This document shows, in pieces, positions 46,967 to 57,540 of a DNA stretch of 64,000 nucleotides. Positions within the stretch are counted from its first letter, which is position 1, and each line of letters begins with the position of its first letter. The position numbers were made by a program, and so were the translations under genes. The stretch is taken from contig NW_017804609.1 of NCBI RefSeq assembly GCF_001625305.1, positions 557,208 through 621,207 on the forward strand, given 5' to 3'. Under the pieces are notes generated by a model. That model did no database searches. It was not told the DNA's origin and was given only the letters and a program-made list of their open reading frames with translations. The stretch comes from Branchiostoma belcheri. Its lineage: Eukaryota; Chordata; Leptocardii; Amphioxiformes; Branchiostomatidae.

Positions 46967-47086
46967 TGCAAGTTCCATGCTGAAAGCTTCTTTCCTAGAA
47001 CTACATCACTATGGAACAAGCTTCCTTGTGATTTTCCAAATGGGTACAACCTTAAACTTTTCAAGTCTAGGGTGAACAAACATCTG
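46967..47086 (+). mobile_element. LINE reverse-transcriptase C-terminal fragment
   Basis: The plus frame reads ESFFPRTTSLWNKLP, then a short variable stretch and LKLFKSRVNKHL. The FFPRT-x2-LWN-LP signature marks the end of many non-LTR retrotransposon ORFs. It is from a different element type than the minus-strand LINE at 45681. No upstream polymerase domain remains. Confidence 0.75.
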
Positions 47087-47307
47087 TCTCCACTATTCCT
47101 TAATGTAACCCAACGCATGTGTTTTGAACCTTGTTTTGAGGTGAAAATTGACGTAAATAAAAAAAATTCTCCTCAAAGAGGACAGAGCAACTGTGTCTCA
47201 CAAGAACCATGCAGCACTGCGACATTAAGTCAACATGTCTGACACAGTTTAGTACTCTGCAAACAGGGGACTAATCCCTCCTCAAACATACCTGTCTGTC
47301 TGTGGGC

Positions 47308-47440
47308 ACAGGTGTCAGACACAACAGGTGTCAGGACAGGTGTAAAACCCAACAGGTGTAAGGCTAGACAAGTGCAACGCAGGACAGGTGTCAGACCCAA
47401 CAGGTGTAAGAGTAGACAGGGTCACAGGTGTGACTTTAGC
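47308..47440. repeat. CAGGTGTCAGAC minisatellite
   Basis: CAGGTGT followed by CAGACACAA, AAAACCCAA, AAGGCTAGA or similar is repeated about eight times at 15-30-bp spacing. Confidence 0.85.
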
Positions 47441-47838
47441 TACCTGTTAGTAAATGATTGGTAAACTACATGTAGGTTACAGCCCATATTGTTGCACAGT
47501 ACGTTACTGTAAAAGCTAGTGGTCAAATTTCAAATTACGTGCTAAGTACAAACGTAATTAGCTTCCCCGTGGTCCACACATACAAAACGCAAGATGGCCA
47601 CAAAATAACAATAATAGATATGAATATGATACAAACCATACATAATCAGAACACAAAAATAAAAATCCATGTCATTTAAGAAAATCAAAGCATTCCATTG
47701 ATGAGACTTGGTGATAAAACGTTTCTTGTTAGCATTTGTACATGTATTTAGTTTGGGCCAAGTTTTTAATTGATTTTTTGATACCATTTCTGTTCCAGTA
47801 CACACATGTTTGATACAGTCTTTGTTTTTTCCCCACAG

Positions 47839-48320
47839 TCTCCCCGAGTCTACACGAGCAAGCGCATGTCACCAAACATCGGGCAGCCGTACAGCGGACA
47901 GGCACCATCAGCCGCAAAGAAACAAACAAACAAACAAACAATGTACTGCTTCCCTGTGGGAACTCCTATGTTGTTGTTTCTGTATTTTCTACAGTCTCCC
48001 AGAGTGTACACCAGCAAGCGTATGTCACCGAACATCGGTCAGCCCTACAGCAGACAAACAAACACACAAACAAGCAAACAATGTTCTGCTTCTCCTAGAT
48101 ACTCCAGGTCTCACTACAGCGGATATCAGCCACCGCTTCTGTTTCTGTACACATTCTATACCATTTCTATTTTTCAAGTGTACATTAGGTTTATACTGTT
48201 TTTCCTTGTTATCCCCAGTCTCCCCGAGTGTACACGTCCAAGCGCATGTCACCGAACATCGGGCAGCCGTACAGCGGACAGGCACCATCAGCCGCCTCAA
48301 ACAAACAAACAAGCAAACAA
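47839..48320 (+). pseudogene. three upstream duplicates of the 48366 exon, split by CAAA repeats
   Basis: Copies start at 47839, 47995 and 48219. Each follows its own pyrimidine-rich acceptor and encodes SPRVYTSKRMSPNIG. After about 19-26 codons each is interrupted by a (CAAA)n run. The second half (fragment of RFPVGAPRYSG...GYQPP) follows in degenerate form, most fully in copy 2, which stays open to codons for HYSGYQPP at 48135. None has a GT donor at the expected place. They could be dead exon copies, or acceptors that compete with the intact exon. Confidence 0.8.
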
Positions 48321-48365
48321 GCAATGTACTGCTTCCCTAACAGTTGTTTTTCTGTTTCCCCCCAG

Positions 48366-48524
48366 TCTCCCAGAGTCTACACGTCCAAGCGCATGTCACC
48401 GAACATCGGGCAGCCGTACAGCGGACAGGCTCCATCAGCTGCTGCAGGATGGGCGGGGCAGTATCGCTTTCCTGTGGGAGCTCCTAGATACTCCGGGCCT
48501 CACTACAGCGGGTATCAGCCTCCG
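48366..48524 (+). CDS. intact 53-codon exon of the unnamed gene, Pro/Ser/Gly/Tyr-rich
   Basis: The acceptor TTTCCCCCCAG and donor CTCCG|GTAAGT bound 159 nt in phase 0. It encodes SPRVYTSKRMSPNIGQPYSG, a short Ala/Gly/Trp link, then QYRFPVGAPRYSG and HYSGYQPP. Two near-repeats (QPYSG, RYSG, HYSGY) and the lack of charge clusters suggest a disordered, tyrosine-rich tail, perhaps an adaptor or cytoskeletal partner; this is inference. It is the only copy in the amplified region with both splice sites and the whole sequence. SP and YS sites could be phosphorylated. Confidence 0.75.
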
Positions 48525-48805
48525 GTAAGTTTTCTTCTTCTTAGGTACCCCCCCCAAAAAAAAACGCAAGGGGTGCCGTTAAGGAAAGGAGGTCCAGGTT
48601 AGGGCGGGCAGGCCGCCAGCGGGTAAGGAGTTCCACTGTGGGATAGTACGGGGAAAAAAAGAGAATCTGTAGGTGTCTGTGCGTATTTATATGGGCCAGT
48701 ATGTAAGTGAGTGACTCCTTTGGGTACGCCCCTCTGTGGACTCCAAAAATTATTTAAAAAATTAATTAGGAAGTAAACAAACAAACAAATACAAAACAAC
48801 AAACA

Positions 48806-49131
48806 ATGTACCGCTTTCCTGTGGGAGCTCCTAGATACTCGGGGCCTCACTACAGCGGCTACCAGCCTCCGGTAAGTAAACAAACAAACAAACAAACAGG
48901 CTCCATCAGCTGCTGCAGGATGGGCGGGGCAGTATCGCTTTCCTGTGGGAGCTCCTAGATACAGCGGGCCTCACTACAGCGGTTACCAGCCTCCGGTAAG
49001 TAAACAAACAAACAAACAAATAAACAAACATGTATAGCACTTAGATACTCACTACAGCAGGTAAGTAAACAAACAGACAATGTACAGTGCTTAGATATTC
49101 CAGGTCAGACTACAGCAGATACCAGCTGCCG
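48806..49131 (+). pseudogene. downstream half-copies of the 48366 exon, each with a donor
   Basis: Segments 48806-48871, 48899-48995, about 49041-49064 and 49081-49131 repeat the second half (codons for FPVGAPRYSG...YQPP) and each is followed by GTAAG. They lack proper acceptors, being preceded by (CAAA)n runs. The 48899 copy also keeps the QAPSAAAGWAG part. They mirror the upstream copies, which keep acceptors but lack donors. Confidence 0.8.
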
Positions 49132-49189
49132 GTAAGTACATATTATATCAAGAAAGAAACAAACAGTGTACTGTCAACCTGCAGAAAAA

Positions 49190-49342
49190 GACACTGAGGG
49201 ACTGTTAATATCTGGTCTATGTGGGCAGGAATCTTCAAGACTAGTGATACTTGAGAAAATTGTCTAAGGGTCCACCAAATAGTAGTTACAATGACCAGGT
49301 GGTTCTTATGCAGAGGTTTGACTGCACCTGTTTGACTGTAGG
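49190..49342. repeat. interspersed GGTGGTC repeat, copy 2
   Basis: Shares GTCTAAGGGTCCACCAAA, GACCAGGTGGTTCTTAT and GAGGTTTGACTG with 831-1005 in the same order. Confidence 0.6.
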
Positions 49343-50330
49343 TTTACCTATCAAAAATTACATGTACAAGTATGATGGAACTTGTACTTTTGTACTTTTG
49401 CATTATCTTCAAAGCCTTAAAAGCAACAGAAATCAATTTCATTTTTAGGTAACCTCATAAGGACTGGAAAAGAAAAGAATGCTGAGATAATTCATTGATT
49501 TGTATCGTAATTTCTGCCCACAAAGAGACAAAGAAAAATCATCCATCTGGTAGCATCAGTGTCAAACTTGTGGCCAGAGCCCAACTGTGCAATAATCTGT
49601 TTCAGTTGGCCCAGCATCGTAAAATCTTGTGCTTGGTTTAACTCAAAATGAAACCTTAAGTCAAGCCTAAAGGCTTATATATGTGACAATCAGTTAGTAG
49701 ATTTTACACAATTATTGGCACTCATCTGTTCTGTATATTAACACTTTTATAGGCAGTTGTATTTGTGTGTACCTATATATATGGTCTCCACAATCTACTT
49801 GTTTCTCAAAATAAGTCAATGGATAAATGATGACAGAACTTAACATATGACACAATCTATTTAAGATAGCAACAATATTTTCTCTCAGTCACATAATTAT
49901 GACACAATCTGAAATAGTAGCAATATTTTCACTCACACCCCTGTTTATCTACCCCAATTCTTGGTCCCAAATAGAAACCATAACTCAATATATAGACATG
50001 ATTCATGATAGAAAATCACCTCTCACATAGAGCAATCCAAACTGCAGTGCCCACCCTCGCTGCTAGAGGGAGCCCCTGCACAGTGTGGTATATTGTTCCC
50101 ACACTGATACAGAAGACCTGTGTTCTGATACCGTCTTTTGTGTAAATACATGCATGGGTCAGCAGCAATCCACAACGGCCACCTGTTTGGGCTTAACCCT
50201 TAACATACCAAGGTATCAGTGAACTGCTGTAGGGGCTATTATTGCTCTAGTGATTGATTCTACCATAGTTTGAATTACGTTAGTACAAGTACCGGTAGTG
50301 CTTACTTGCTTACTGCTTTTAACTTAAGGG

Positions 50331-50545
50331 AGGGCCTGCAAGGGGGGGTAGTGATTACGAATTACGCAAAATTTTCGCCGCCTATTACGAATTATGTTAA
50401 ATTCTCAGAGCTGATTACAACTTTATGCTTTGTGGCTAATGTACTATTACGAATTACGTTGATTTTTGGGGAGGCTGCCTACATACAGATTACGAAGACT
50501 AAAAAGGCCAGATTACGCCTTACGAAAAAGGGATTGCAGGCCCCC
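50331..50545 (+). mobile_element. GGGCCTGCA TIR element, full-length
   Basis: AGGGCCTGCAAGGGGGG to GATTGCAGGCCCCC, 215 bp, with the ATTACGAATTACG words and the TTTTTGGGGAGGCTGCCTAC block of the family. Confidence 0.88.
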
Positions 50546-52398
50546 TTAAATGCTTGCGTTACTTTATTTTGGAAAATGTGAATTGGCAAGTCTGCGTGCC
50601 CTGACCATTCAAATATGAAGCCGTACTACTAGATATAGTTCTCTAGCCTTTGAAACACATGCAAATTTACATAAACACTTTGAAAGTTAAAAACATCGTG
50701 AAAGCTAATTAATCAATTAGCGATATGTAATCAGCACTTAAGCCCTCTGTCTCGTTAACATCTGCGCTGGTTTAATTAGTCAGAAGACTTTTGTGCTGGT
50801 TGTTTTGGCTGGCTGTTGTTATCTTGTGTGTCGGTTTGTGTAAGTTTGTCTTTCCGAGGCTGGGTAATAAAGAAAGGGGGGTTATCTACAGGCACAAACA
50901 TGGCGAGGGCCTTACACAAACAGTCAGTGTGCTCAGAGATGGCAAAACTCCAGTAGAGAGGGCTGTGGCAAGGTAGTTTGTTGTTTTACAATATAGCAAA
51001 GTATACAGTAGATGGGCTTTGATCTTAAGAGCTTACGTATTGGGCTTTCCAGGTAATAAAAAAATACAGTTCTAAGTGCTGTTTCTTGATACCAAGTACT
51101 GTTTATGAAAAGGCGTGTGAGAAATGACAAAACTGTAGTAGAGAGGGCCAAGCCAAGGCAGTATGTCATTTCTTAGAAAAGCTTTCTTTCGTAAAACTTT
51201 TACAATCATGAATCAGTATACACATATTGTCTTTTTAGAAATTAATATTTTCAAAGTAAACTTTTCTTAGATACACATTTTTAAAGCAAACATTAGAAGA
51301 AACAGGTTACCACATTACAGTGTCCCCAGAAACTGTAGTGTTTGTTCAGTTTGTTAAACATGATAACACCCCTGCCTGTCATATTTGCCGACACTCTTGA
51401 AACTCTGGAATGTCAACATGGCTGATCCTGAAGGTCAAATGTGTTTGGGCTGGGGCGCCCAAGGTCAGCACTCATGTTCTCTTTACTGTGGGTTTAATTT
51501 AACATCGATAAGGGCCAATATCACAGAGGAATGTGCCGATATACCAGTAGTATATATATTACATTTGACTACTTTTGGGGATATTTAATATTAAACCTCT
51601 GGCTAGAATGTAGAATGGCTCTAGCTCAACACTACCGACTACTTGTTCTTTTTACTGTGTTTAACTTTGAATAAGAGCCAATATCGCAAAGGAGTATACT
51701 GCTTTACCAGTAGGTATTATTACATTTTGTACATTTTGTACATATTGAATCTTTTTTCTTTATTTGTCTAATATCATGCATCTAATATATACTTCTAGAT
51801 TATAGAATGACAACTGTAGGTCAACAATTGTACTTTTTTTTTATCGTGTGTTTAATTTTACATTGAGAGTAGCCAATAACAAAAGGAATTACACTGCTGT
51901 ACCAGTTAGTATTAAACTCTAGACGCATTACATTTTAGAACATAATATATTGTACCCCTGACCTGAACTTATAGAATATAGATAAGGGCTCCATGTTAAA
52001 ACTAGTTCTTCTTTTTACAGTGTGTTTAATTTTACATTTCAGACAGATACAGACACATTTAAAGTCACCAGTAAAGACAGGAATGGGAAGTAGTCTGCTT
52101 CTGGGGATGACTTTACGTACTTCATTTTGTTGGGACATAAAATATTAAAGCAAATTAAAGTAGGAAGGCCTGAATATTCTATAATAAAAGATTACGATTG
52201 GACAATGACGTTGTGGTCTGTAGTTATAGTTGTGCAGCAGGTGGGATGTTTTGTGGATGTATCTTACATGCACTTCAGTACATGTAAGAAGTTCCTTGGA
52301 CTGGAGAGATAGAAAAGACGTAACATTGTTGTTTTATGGAAAACAGTTTTACTTATTCTTTCATGAGTCCTTTAGATCATGATAGTAACAAGGTAACA

Positions 52399-52895
52399 AC
52401 AGTGGGGCCTGCCTGGGATTCGAACCCAGAACCTTTATATTCCAAGTCAATGTTCCTTGACCAGGCTGTGTCATAGATCATGTTCTATCTACATATTGTG
52501 TGCTTTCTGTGTAAAATCAAATTAAAGCAGTTCAGAAGGTTACTGTCATACATGTACCGATACTTCTGCAAAGTAGATGGATGTTGAAAGGCCTGCCAAC
52601 AACGTTCAAATTCAGAAGGAACCTAGATCCTTCAAATTGTAAGTCAATGACCCTAGCCTTCCACCCCCCACCCCCCCTCCATGACTGATGAGTTTGTTTG
52701 GCGCGGCGACTCGTGCATTTTGTCATGTTACTTCTGCAAAGTTAACGGAATAAATTAAGTTGAAATTTGAAAGACCACCTTGCCTGCTAAGAACCTTCAG
52801 ATTCTAAAAGTCAACGACCCTGACCACCAGACAGCCTTGCCCTCCGTGACTGATGAGTTCGTTTTGCGGCGCGACTCGTGAGCAGATGAGTCCGA
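52399..52895 (-). mobile_element. three tandem tRNA-derived SINE-like units
   Basis: On the minus strand the first unit (52399-52470) has GGTTCGAATCC (B box) preceded by a CCTGGTCAAGG-like A box. Two degenerate relatives follow near 52600 and 52770. AAGTCAATG or AAGTCAACG marks each at 52444, 52641 and 52808, and CTGATGAGTT with GCGACTCGTG recurs at 52685 and 52850. The spacing is about 165-197 bp. Confidence 0.6.
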
Positions 52896-53006
52896 TTGTC
52901 CCCGCGACACGGCAAATAGGCCGCAGGTCACCTGATCAATAACCTGGTCCGAGAGCGAAGCCTCGAATGATCAGAGCTGACAGAGTCTGGCTCTAACTTT
53001 AGTCTA

Positions 53007-53283
53007 AGGCCACACCAATTTACTTCAGGTTCAAAGATTCGCTCGCTTCATTTTTTTTCTGATTTGCAAAAAAAAAAAACATTTCAGCCTCTGAATCAAG
53101 TCCAAAACGCTATTTTTTGGGCCCCAACAGTTAAAGGAAGTCCCTTCTTTTCAGAGTTGTTACAGTTTTTCCATCTAGGCCTAGCAAAAATGTTGTGTTT
53201 CCAGTCTCCTGACCAACCCTATAAAAAACTGCCAACCCCAGCCTTCTTTATGTGGACCCCTGCAAGGGACATAAATTTTTTGA
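53007..53283 (+). mobile_element. GGCCACACC TIR element, right end missing
   Basis: Begins AGGCCACACCAATTTACTTC and continues CTGATTTGCAAAAAAAA, TCTGAATCAAGTCC and TTTTGGGCCCCAACAGTTAA, parallel to 57187-57540. The inner part also matches, in reverse, sequence near 44210-44460. Confidence 0.65.
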
Positions 53284-54098
53284 GCTGACACATGCCTCCC
53301 GAGTGATGAAACATTGTACAATCAGTTTTCTTACACTGACATTGAGAAAGTGTCCTCCATGTTTTACTACTAAGTTAAATCAGTAGAGATTGCCAAAGTC
53401 TAATAAAAACAAAAGCAAAAAAAAGATAATGAACCCTAATTTTTTCAGGACTTAAACAGAAAACACAACATTTTTACCTAGGCCTAACCTGGCCCGAGAG
53501 CGAAGCCCTGACCAATCTGATCTGACAGAGTCTGGCTTTAACGATGACAAACTGGGAAAGAAATAGAATTGATTCAGTCCTAGAGTCAGGACCAGGCTGG
53601 GAGGTTCTGGGTTTGGTTAGGATGTTTTCAGCCGTCAGATTTCCTAGAACTAGTTCAGTACTGGTTGATTGTGTCAGTCTGTACCTCTGTACCCTTAATT
53701 TATGTATCATCTATTCTGTATTTTCTTCTGCTGTGGTATAAGCCCACACAGGCTGGGCATATAAAGTGCAAGACACCTAAATGAAGCTTCATACATTCAT
53801 TCATGATGAAAGGATAGGTGTGAGAGGTCTTTCAGTGTAATAAAGCTGCTGTGCCACGTGCTGACAAAACATGTCTAGCTCTAAGAAAGTGTAGTTACGT
53901 CCAATATTGCAGGATAGTTTTGAGGTAGGATGAACCTTTCGGTTGATATGATAACTTGGTTGTTTCTTCTTCGTTTTAGGCTAACATATAATACATTTAA
54001 TCCCAGAGGTTCAAAAGACCCTATGGTTATTAATGGTAGGTTTTTTGTTACAACTTTCTCGTTGATTTTTTTGTAATCGTCACCTTTTTGTTTTTCAG

Positions 54099-54146
54099 AT
54101 TTTGGACGTTTGGGGGTCTACCCGCTCTTACAGTCCCAGTTACATG
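54099..54146 (+). CDS. possible exon of the unnamed gene, 16 codons
   Basis: A strong acceptor (CCTTTTTGTTTTTCAG) and a donor (ACATG|GTAGGA) bound 48 nt in phase 0. The frame encodes ILDVWGSTRSYSPSYM. The S-Y-S-P-S-Y end continues the Tyr/Ser/Pro character of the 48366 exon. Short length makes it only moderately secure. Confidence 0.55.
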
Positions 54147-55221
54147 GTAGGAACACAATCTCGCTTTTCTGTTCTAGACAAAAATTATTAAGGAACAACT
54201 CTGGTAGGGACAAGGTTTTGTTGCCTTGACGTTTAAGAAAAAGAAGATGTCAATGAAGGTGGCTATTTATAGGAGAATATTTGCCAGGGGAGTTTGGCCA
54301 CCTTGGGGTTTGACTATTCTGCGCAGCTTCGGAGGGAAGGAAACTACCTCCCCGCGGCCAGACTCCCTTGGCCAATTTTACTCTCGTTTTTGCCGAATTC
54401 TACGATCCGTATTCCTGTAGAAAGGCCTGGTGAAGGCTAATTTTGATGAAGGTTAGAATATGCATGTATGTACATCCTATACATGTGTTTCCCTTTTTTT
54501 GTGCCCTAGATGTTGACCAGTCAGTATCTCCCCCAGTGACCATTGTAGGAACTGCAGGTCTTGTCATGTCTTTGCAGATCTTTCATATTCCTTAGTAGTT
54601 TTGAGGTCTGTCTTATGGGCACTTTGTAGATTTGCACAATGTCTTCCTTTTCTAGCTTTAAGCACACTAACTGGTAGGACTTCTAGTCCTTTTGATGGTC
54701 TCAATACATGTTTGAGAACCACACCTTTCTATGATCACACATACCATTATGGTATGCCCCATAGTCTTTCTTTGTTTAGTTCCACTGTGTCCTCTTCCCT
54801 GTGAGCAGCTTCAGCTGTCAGAGTTTCTTTGTAAATCCTTGCAATGTTTTCCTATTCTAGCTTTTTGCATACTAACTGGTAGGAGTTATACTAAGTAACT
54901 TACAGTCCTTTTCATGATCACACATCCATAAGTTCAGATATGCCTTGCAGCGCAATAGCTCAAACATGGCACAGTACACATGTCTGTCTGCTGTAACTCA
55001 TGTTAGAAACACTGGCAGACTGTATCTTACTCTTAACGAATGATTTTGATAATTGGTCAGTAATTATGTGGTCTGCCATGCCTCACATGAAGTACTGGTA
55101 AGTTTCAGTCCATTTCATACTGTACAAGTGCACTGAACTGGGTAAGTTCACTTCATCGAACCCAATTACACTCATATTTAATTATTATCTTGAAAGTTCA
55201 TCTGTGTTGGTAGAAGTCAAT

Positions 55222-55290
55222 ATGAACATGATTGAACTGTAATTGCCAACATAATTTTGTGTTGGCAATTACATTTCAATCTATGTTCAT
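55222..55290. ncRNA. candidate hairpin RNA (pre-miRNA-like)
   Basis: Arms 55222-55251 and 55260-55290 pair over 30 bp with one bulged A and one mismatch, closing an 8-nt loop (TAATTTTG). Length (69 nt) and near-complete pairing fit a small hairpin precursor, though the loop is short and pairing better than most miRNAs. No known miRNA seed was recognised. A tiny foldback element is the main alternative. Confidence 0.3.
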
Positions 55291-55305
55291 AATCACTTTA
55301 AAATA

Positions 55306-55785
55306 TCTTAGAATTTTCTAAGTTTCTTAAGACAATACACCCTCATGAGGGGACCTTAAGATCTTCCTGTCCATTCCAAGACATGTGAGGACAGTGTTAA
55401 GGTGTCTTGTCCTGACTGAGGTGACATCTTGAGTATTTTGGGCAAGAAACACCCCGGGTACATCTGCTCAAATTCTAAGTTTCTTGAGACATTACACCCT
55501 CTAGCTTGAGGGAACGTTAAGATCTTCCCGTCCATTCCAAGACATCTGAGGACAGAGTAAGACGTCTTGTGCTGAGTGAGGTGACATCCTGAGTATTTTG
55601 GGCTGTAGGAAGCCCCGGTCCATCTGCCCAAATTCTAAGTTTCTTAAGACATTACACCTTCTTGAGGGAACCTTAAGATTTACCAAGACATTTGAGGACA
55701 GAATAAGAAGTCTTGTCCTGACTGAGGTGACATCCTGAGTATTTTGGGCTGTAGGAAGCCCGGGTCCATCTGCCCAAATTAGTCC
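55306..55785. repeat. tandem array, three 156-158-bp units
   Basis: AAATTCTAAGTTTCTTAAGACA-type starts and TACACCCTC mark units near 55331, 55487 and 55645. Each includes GACATCTGAGGACAG, CTTGTCCTGACTGAGGTGAC and GAGTATTTTGGGC. Confidence 0.93.
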
Positions 55786-55856
55786 TGACCGTGTGTATTT
55801 GTCACACCCTGGACCCTGCTGACACGCAAGTGTTGTTGACATGATAATTGACACAT

Positions 55857-55948
55857 GTAACGTTTGTGTAGCGGCTTCTGTAAGGTTACGTTTGTGCGGC
55901 GGCTTCTGTAGCGTTGGTGTGGCGGCTTCTGTGTGGCGGCTTCTGGGC
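55857..55948. repeat. GCGGCTTCTG minisatellite
   Basis: Four GCGGCTTCTG words separated by TAAGGTTACGTTTGTG-like or shorter links. Confidence 0.9.
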
Positions 55949-56315
55949 TCCAGATTTATTCAATGAAATTACTGCAATTCTTTTTGGATTGCATCTTCTA
56001 AAATATTATCTACTCCTTGGAGATCACATGCATGTATGTTTTGGTTTGAGTTTTTTACTTTGACCACACCACACCATAATAATAGGAAAAATAGGAAGAA
56101 AAGTGCATTTTTAATTTTTGTGACTGACAATTTTTTTCTGTAAAGGGGGTAGGCCTACACCTAAGAAATTCAGCAATACCTTTTTTCCATTTCTGTATAA
56201 TATAACTTAACAGACTGAGTTGAATAGAGCTAACCAGCTGTTAAAACTTGACAGATAAATACTGTTACAGTCAACTTCCCAGCCTGAAACTTGAGACTGT
56301 AGTGGAGGTGTTCCC

Positions 56316-56526
56316 AAGGTCACAGGAGAATAATCTCCCAAGGTCACGCACACAAGAAAGATGACAGCTGTCATTGCCATGGCAACAGAGCCTTCCGCAG
56401 TCGCCCTTGAGAAATAACCACTTTGGCAAACTGAAGGTGGGAGTCAGGCGTAACCAAAGGTAGCCTTATAGGGTCAGAGGCCAAGGTTGTGGGGCACTCT
56501 GGGAACAAGCTTAAGGTCAGAGGTCA
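56316..56526. promoter_or_regulatory. cluster of nuclear-receptor, MEIS-palindrome and X-box motifs (candidate enhancer)
   Basis: AAGGTCA half sites lie at 56316-56322 and 56340-56346. TGACAGCTGTCA (56362-56373) is a perfect palindrome of two TGACAG cores, as bound by MEIS/TGIF dimers. It overlaps ATTGCCATGGCAAC (56373-56386), a perfect RFX X-box. AGGTCAGAGGTCA (56514-56526) is a perfect DR1 nuclear-receptor element, followed by AGGTC. This density in an otherwise AT-rich intron suggests control DNA; function is inference. Confidence 0.4.
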
Positions 56527-57186
56527 AGGTCGGGTTCTATCCCGGGAACAAGACTCCATTAGGCCGGTCTATGTAGGAGTGACCTTCTGTATGTAAGTAT
56601 GGTGTTAGTAAGTACCTCTGGGTCTAGCAGGTCGTGTTGTCATCTACGTGTATGTGTGGCTTACAACAGACAGGAACATATTTCATGAAAAAAATGCTTT
56701 GTCTTCTTGACGTCAAGTGTTGTTTGGGAAAAAATTCAAACTGATTCACTGGTTGATGCTGTTTTTGTGACTGAAGTCTCTAAAATTTGGGCAAGCAATT
56801 TATTTTGGACATTTCAGGTGAAAATATTGCAAGCTGATATCATAAGGGCTGAGAAGGAAAACTTGACTTTATTCACTCCAGAAAATTGAGAGCACCAAAG
56901 CATGAACCTGGTCTTCAGGTGTTGCTTTCATTACGTTTTTCCAGTGTTGCATGTTCATTTTAAATCTGTGGATCAACTAATTAAATATTGGCGTGGCCCT
57001 GCCACCCAGAATTATAGAGGCAGGGATTTAAAAGTCAAGCCAGCGCGCAAAAGTCTTTGCCAAAAATAATGCGACGTTCGTGTGTTTTGGACAAACAACA
57101 GAGGATGTTTATCTTTGTACATCAGATTTAAAGTCAGCTCAAAAAGGCTTCACCTAATTCTGCAGCTGAGTGTGTAATACAGCGAT

Positions 57187-57540
57187 TAGGCTACACCAAT
57201 TTAATTTGTTGTTTCCCGGATTCACCCTGTCCATTTTTTTCTGATTTGCAAAAAAAAGAAAAAGATTTTAGGTTCTGAATCAACTACAAAATGCTCAATA
57301 AAAGACATGCTTTGGCCCCATTGGTTGAAGAAAGTCCTTTTCTTCCTAGTTGTTAAAGTTTTTCAATGTAACAATGCAACTTTGTTTCCTCAAAAGTTCA
57401 AAATGTATTGTTTTAATTATAAACCAGCCTGGTATGTTGAATTCATGGCTCATATCGTAACATTTCTGGCTATCATGGGGTGCCTGTTGTTTTTTTCTGG
57501 AAAAAATCTGAGAAACAACAAATTTAATTGGTGTGGCCTA
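57187..57540. mobile_element. GGCCACACC TIR element, full-length
   Basis: AGGCTACACCAATTTAATTT at the left and AAATTTAATTGGTGTGGCCT at the right are inverted repeats, 354 bp apart end to end. The interior has CTGATTTGCAAAAAAAAG and TTTGGCCCCATTGGTTGAAG and no coding capacity. Confidence 0.85.

Larger units (their letters stand above)
36849..47838. other. intron of the unnamed gene (about 11 kb)
   Basis: Repeat-dominated and without a supported exon. It holds TIR elements at 37141, 37983 and 40629, a truncated GGGCCTGCA element at 39672, long tandem arrays at 40.96-43.72 and 44.69-45.42 kb, LINE ends at 45681 and 46967, a motif cluster at 46295-46385 and a CAGGTGT minisatellite at 47308. One undetermined base lies at 39007. 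Confidence 0.55.
49132..54098. other. intron of the unnamed gene (about 5 kb)
   Basis: Contains the second GGTGGTC repeat (49190), a GGGCCTGCA element (50331), three tandem tRNA-SINE-like units (52.40-52.89 kb) and a GGCCACACC element fragment (53007). The stretches 49.35-50.33 and 50.55-52.39 kb are AT-rich with no clear feature. Confidence 0.5.

Noticed and set aside
47806-48528. One continuous 240-codon plus-strand frame read as a single gene
   Set aside because: It runs through intronic pyrimidine tracts and changes register relative to the exon copies; it is an artefact of repeated exons and CAAA runs.
52399-52470. Functional minus-strand tRNA gene
   Set aside because: The B box is good, but the acceptor stem does not pair and the unit is followed by decayed tandem relatives; a SINE head fits better.
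52685-52912. Hammerhead ribozyme, because of CTGATGAG words
   Set aside because: The CGAAAC core strand and the flanking helices are absent, and the CTGATGAG words fall inside the SINE-like duplication.
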